NCBI GenBank assembly: GCA_947179155.2
Contig: OX359286.1
Location: forward strand, 16,436,413-16,500,412
Direction: 5' to 3'
From: Hedera helix
Taxonomy: Eukaryota; Streptophyta; Magnoliopsida; Apiales; Araliaceae
Length of the DNA stretch: 64,000 bases
Shown in pieces: positions 62,137-64,000 of the stretch (positions are counted from its first letter, which is position 1; each line of letters opens with the position of its first letter). The notes below the pieces were generated by a model. It made no database searches. It worked only from the letters and a program-made list of their open reading frames with translations, and was not told where the DNA came from. Made by a program: the position numbers and the translations under genes.

Positions 62137-63138
62137 ATCAGAGTAGCTTCAATAACCATGGAAGATTTACTGAGCAAGTTTCAAGACATTGAGCTCGATT
62201 GAACTACAGTTTTATATGACCATAAGGGTTAGAAGTTAAGAAGGTTCTACCCTTGGATGCCATGGTTAAAAGTTATCTATTTCAGAGATACGAGCTTCAT
62301 CAGTTGGTGTTATTCATACTTTCCCAATCTAAAGTTGGTTTCTCAAAACTTCCCGAGAGTTCAATCCTTTCCAAATCTGCTGATCAAACATCGTCAACAT
62401 TACAAAGTCTATCGCCATGCAGAAAGTATATTCATTCCTTATTTACTGTTGGTAAATCAAGATGAAGGTCAGAAGAAAAATAGACTCGTGGAGTCAATAG
62501 TCGTAAAGCATCCTGACTCTACGACTGCAACAAACCAGTCTCTGCCAAGTATTCCCACTAATATACCCTCTGATGTTCCTTCTTCATCGAACAATGATTT
62601 CTTTGATACAATCACTGCTCTTGAGAACATCTTCAAGACTTCCACTACAGCAAAGGCTATCTCTGGAGCAGAAGAATTCCACAAGGAAATGCAAGCATCC
62701 TTTTTAGACATATCTTTCAAGCTCTTTCAACAAGATCAGACATATCAGAAGTCCTTAGAAAATCAACAGAAAGAAATCCTGAAACTTCGGAAGAACAATG
62801 AAGAATCTATTGCATCTCTTTCTGAGAAAATAGAAAATTTAAACCAATCTCTGTCTCAGACTATAGAGCTCACTCAGCAGGAAGTTAATATTGAAGTTGG
62901 AAACACATCCTACCTGATCGAGCAGCTCATGGTAAATATCCAGCATCTCTCCCAGATAATTGATGACAAAAAGGGGGAGAAAAAGAGAAAGAGGATCAGG
63001 CAGAGACGAATGAAGCTGAAGGGGGAGAGCAAGAAGAAGCAGAAAAGAGAACAAGGAGATAAAACCATGAAAGCAAGAACTGAGGGGGAGCCAGAAGAAG
63101 ACATGAGCCAGGAGTCTCCAGCTGAGGGGGAGACATGA
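62137..63138 (+). pseudogene. Same-frame continuation after three stops, coiled-coil C-terminus
   Basis: The frame of 60,760 goes on past TAA (62,134), TGA (62,200) and TAG (62,230) without any shift, then is open for 302 codons. It reads WMPWLKVIYFRDTSF...YSYFPNLKLVSQNFPRV (aromatic-rich), a Ser/Thr/Pro spacer, a heptad-like coiled coil (about 62,750-62,900: QKEILKLRKNNEESIASLSE, IENLNQSLSQTIELTQQ), then a Lys/Glu-rich tail with repeated KGE/EGE. The three stops in 100 bases could be decay or could be read through; each could arise from one C-to-T change. Confidence 0.65.
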
Positions 63139-63377
63139 AGTCATGAGCAGCAACAACATGAAAATCATGTAGAAGACATACAAGTACAAAGGAATGTACA
63201 TCTCAAACTGAACTAGTATGATCTGGATCCAGTATTTAGGATATTGTGTAATCTGTATTTAAACTTTCATCAATGACATTCACATTTTCTGCTCTAGTAA
63301 TACAGTAATTCACTGTATCTTAAGATTCATTCATCAATTGCATAAGCATCTAGTATTGTTGTTTTGTCATCATCAAA
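63139..63377 (+). other. 3' untranslated region of the large element
   Basis: No coding sequence between the ORF end and the polypurine tract. Confidence 0.6.
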
Positions 63378-63387
63378 TAGGGGGAGA
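63378..63387 (+). other. Polypurine tract of the large element
   Basis: ATAGGGGGAGA immediately before the 3' LTR start TATTTGGAATATG. Confidence 0.85.
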
Positions 63388-63388
63388 T

Positions 63389-64000
63389 TATTTGGAATAT
63401 GCATGTGAATGTTATTTCTCTATTATAAGATTTGATGATGTGTCTTAAAAGATAAATGAATCAATATGCAAATATGTCTGCATTAATGAAAGATGTAAAG
63501 TCCTTAATAGTTAATAAACATTATGTTCTAAGGACTTAGATTGACGAGGTCAAATTTGTTAAGTTGATCTCATATGAGTTAATAGCATTGTACAGTCCTT
63601 CAAAAGATCACTATGTACAAGGACTATATACATATATAGAAAGATCAAACTTGTTAGGTTGATCTTAAATTGTAATAGATAGGCTTGATCGACCGAAAAG
63701 AACAACAGTCTGGCAAGGGAGTTAAAGCAAGAATCGCATACCACACTCACGATCGTAGTGTTTGCAAGCCATCAGCATAGCCAGTCATACGCTCACATTT
63801 CCAAAGCAGAATCATAGAGTGTTTACTTAAAGATCATCAGTATGAAGACCCTGAATGACCGGCAAGCAAACAGAAGATCCAAGCACCAACTCCATCAGCA
63901 AGACTGATTGAGAAGTGAAGTGTCATTCAGATAGAAGTCTTATGAAATCACTCAAAGGAAGATCGTAGAGTCTCCTAGGAAGATCGTAGAGTCTGCCTAG
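63389..64000 (+). repeat. 3' LTR, first 612 bp (cut by the window edge)
   Basis: Six substitutions and one 1-bp insertion relative to 55,162-55,772. The first two ATCGTAGAGT copies are included. Confidence 0.92.

Larger units (their letters stand above)
55162..64000 (+). mobile_element. Large young non-autonomous LTR retrotransposon, right end outside window
   Basis: 5' LTR 55,162-58,147; primer-binding site 58,150-58,161; leader to 60,759; one coding frame 60,760-63,138 with three stops; polypurine tract 63,378-63,387; 3' LTR from 63,389, cut by the window edge. In the 612 bp available the LTRs differ by six substitutions and one 1-bp indel, about 99% identity, pointing to a recent insertion. 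No RT, RNase H, integrase or protease is present, so it would depend on enzymes of another element. The full length should be about 11.2 kb if the 3' LTR is complete. The target duplication cannot be checked. Confidence 0.9.

Overview
This is AT-rich nuclear DNA of a flowering plant, most likely a eudicot. The evidence is the plant retrotransposon set (Ty1/Copia, chromodomain Ty3/Gypsy, Athila-type Gypsy), GT-AG introns several kb long, Stowaway- and hAT-type MITEs, and one host gene that reads as a plant Golgi Qb-SNARE of the GOS11 type. I saw no rRNA, tRNA, CRISPR or bacterial-style operon. The species cannot be named from the sequence.

1-22,785 is a nest of transposons. An Athila-type element (15,216-~22,785, + strand) carries degraded RNase H and integrase, a 3' ORF and its 3' LTR, and a solo LTR (21,511-22,754) sits inside that LTR. 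A Copia element (3' half from 1 to 15,215) abuts it on the left and probably inserted into it. The Copia was itself hit twice: by a 3.4-kb solo LTR (100-3,543, TSD ATGAT) and by a chromodomain Gypsy element on the minus strand (4,830-13,547, TSD AGTAC).

22,786-35,665 is a mosaic of LTR pieces. It holds an old LTR 3' end, a minus-strand Copia gag with its 5' LTR split by a 3.0-kb solo LTR (26,452-29,471, TSD AGAAA), a Gypsy LTR fragment, a second copy of the first Copia LTR with its primer-binding site (31,239-33,140), and an LTR holding a short element with a 9-bp TSD.

35,671-38,892 is a second solo LTR of the 100-3,543 family, in the opposite orientation (TSD TTAAT). It ends 334 bp before the start codon of the host gene. 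That gene (39,227-51,425, + strand, five coding exons, 221 aa) has introns swollen by a 2.1-kb non-autonomous LTR element, a 705-bp hAT-like MITE, a probable Copia LTR and a Stowaway MITE.

51,426-55,161 holds the gene's 3' flank, a foldback MITE between two (AT)n tracts, and a minus-strand Copia gag/protease remnant. 55,162-64,000 is a young, very large non-autonomous LTR element. Its LTR is 2,986 bp, and the 612 bp of the second LTR inside the window is about 99% identical. It has a Met-tRNA primer site, a 2.6-kb leader, and a single coding frame of the plant-transposon-protein type with three in-frame stops. Its LTR carries two unusual structures: a repeated ATCGTAGAGT motif, spaced about 21 bp and often forming inverted pairs, and a row of small stem-loops whose arms co-vary.
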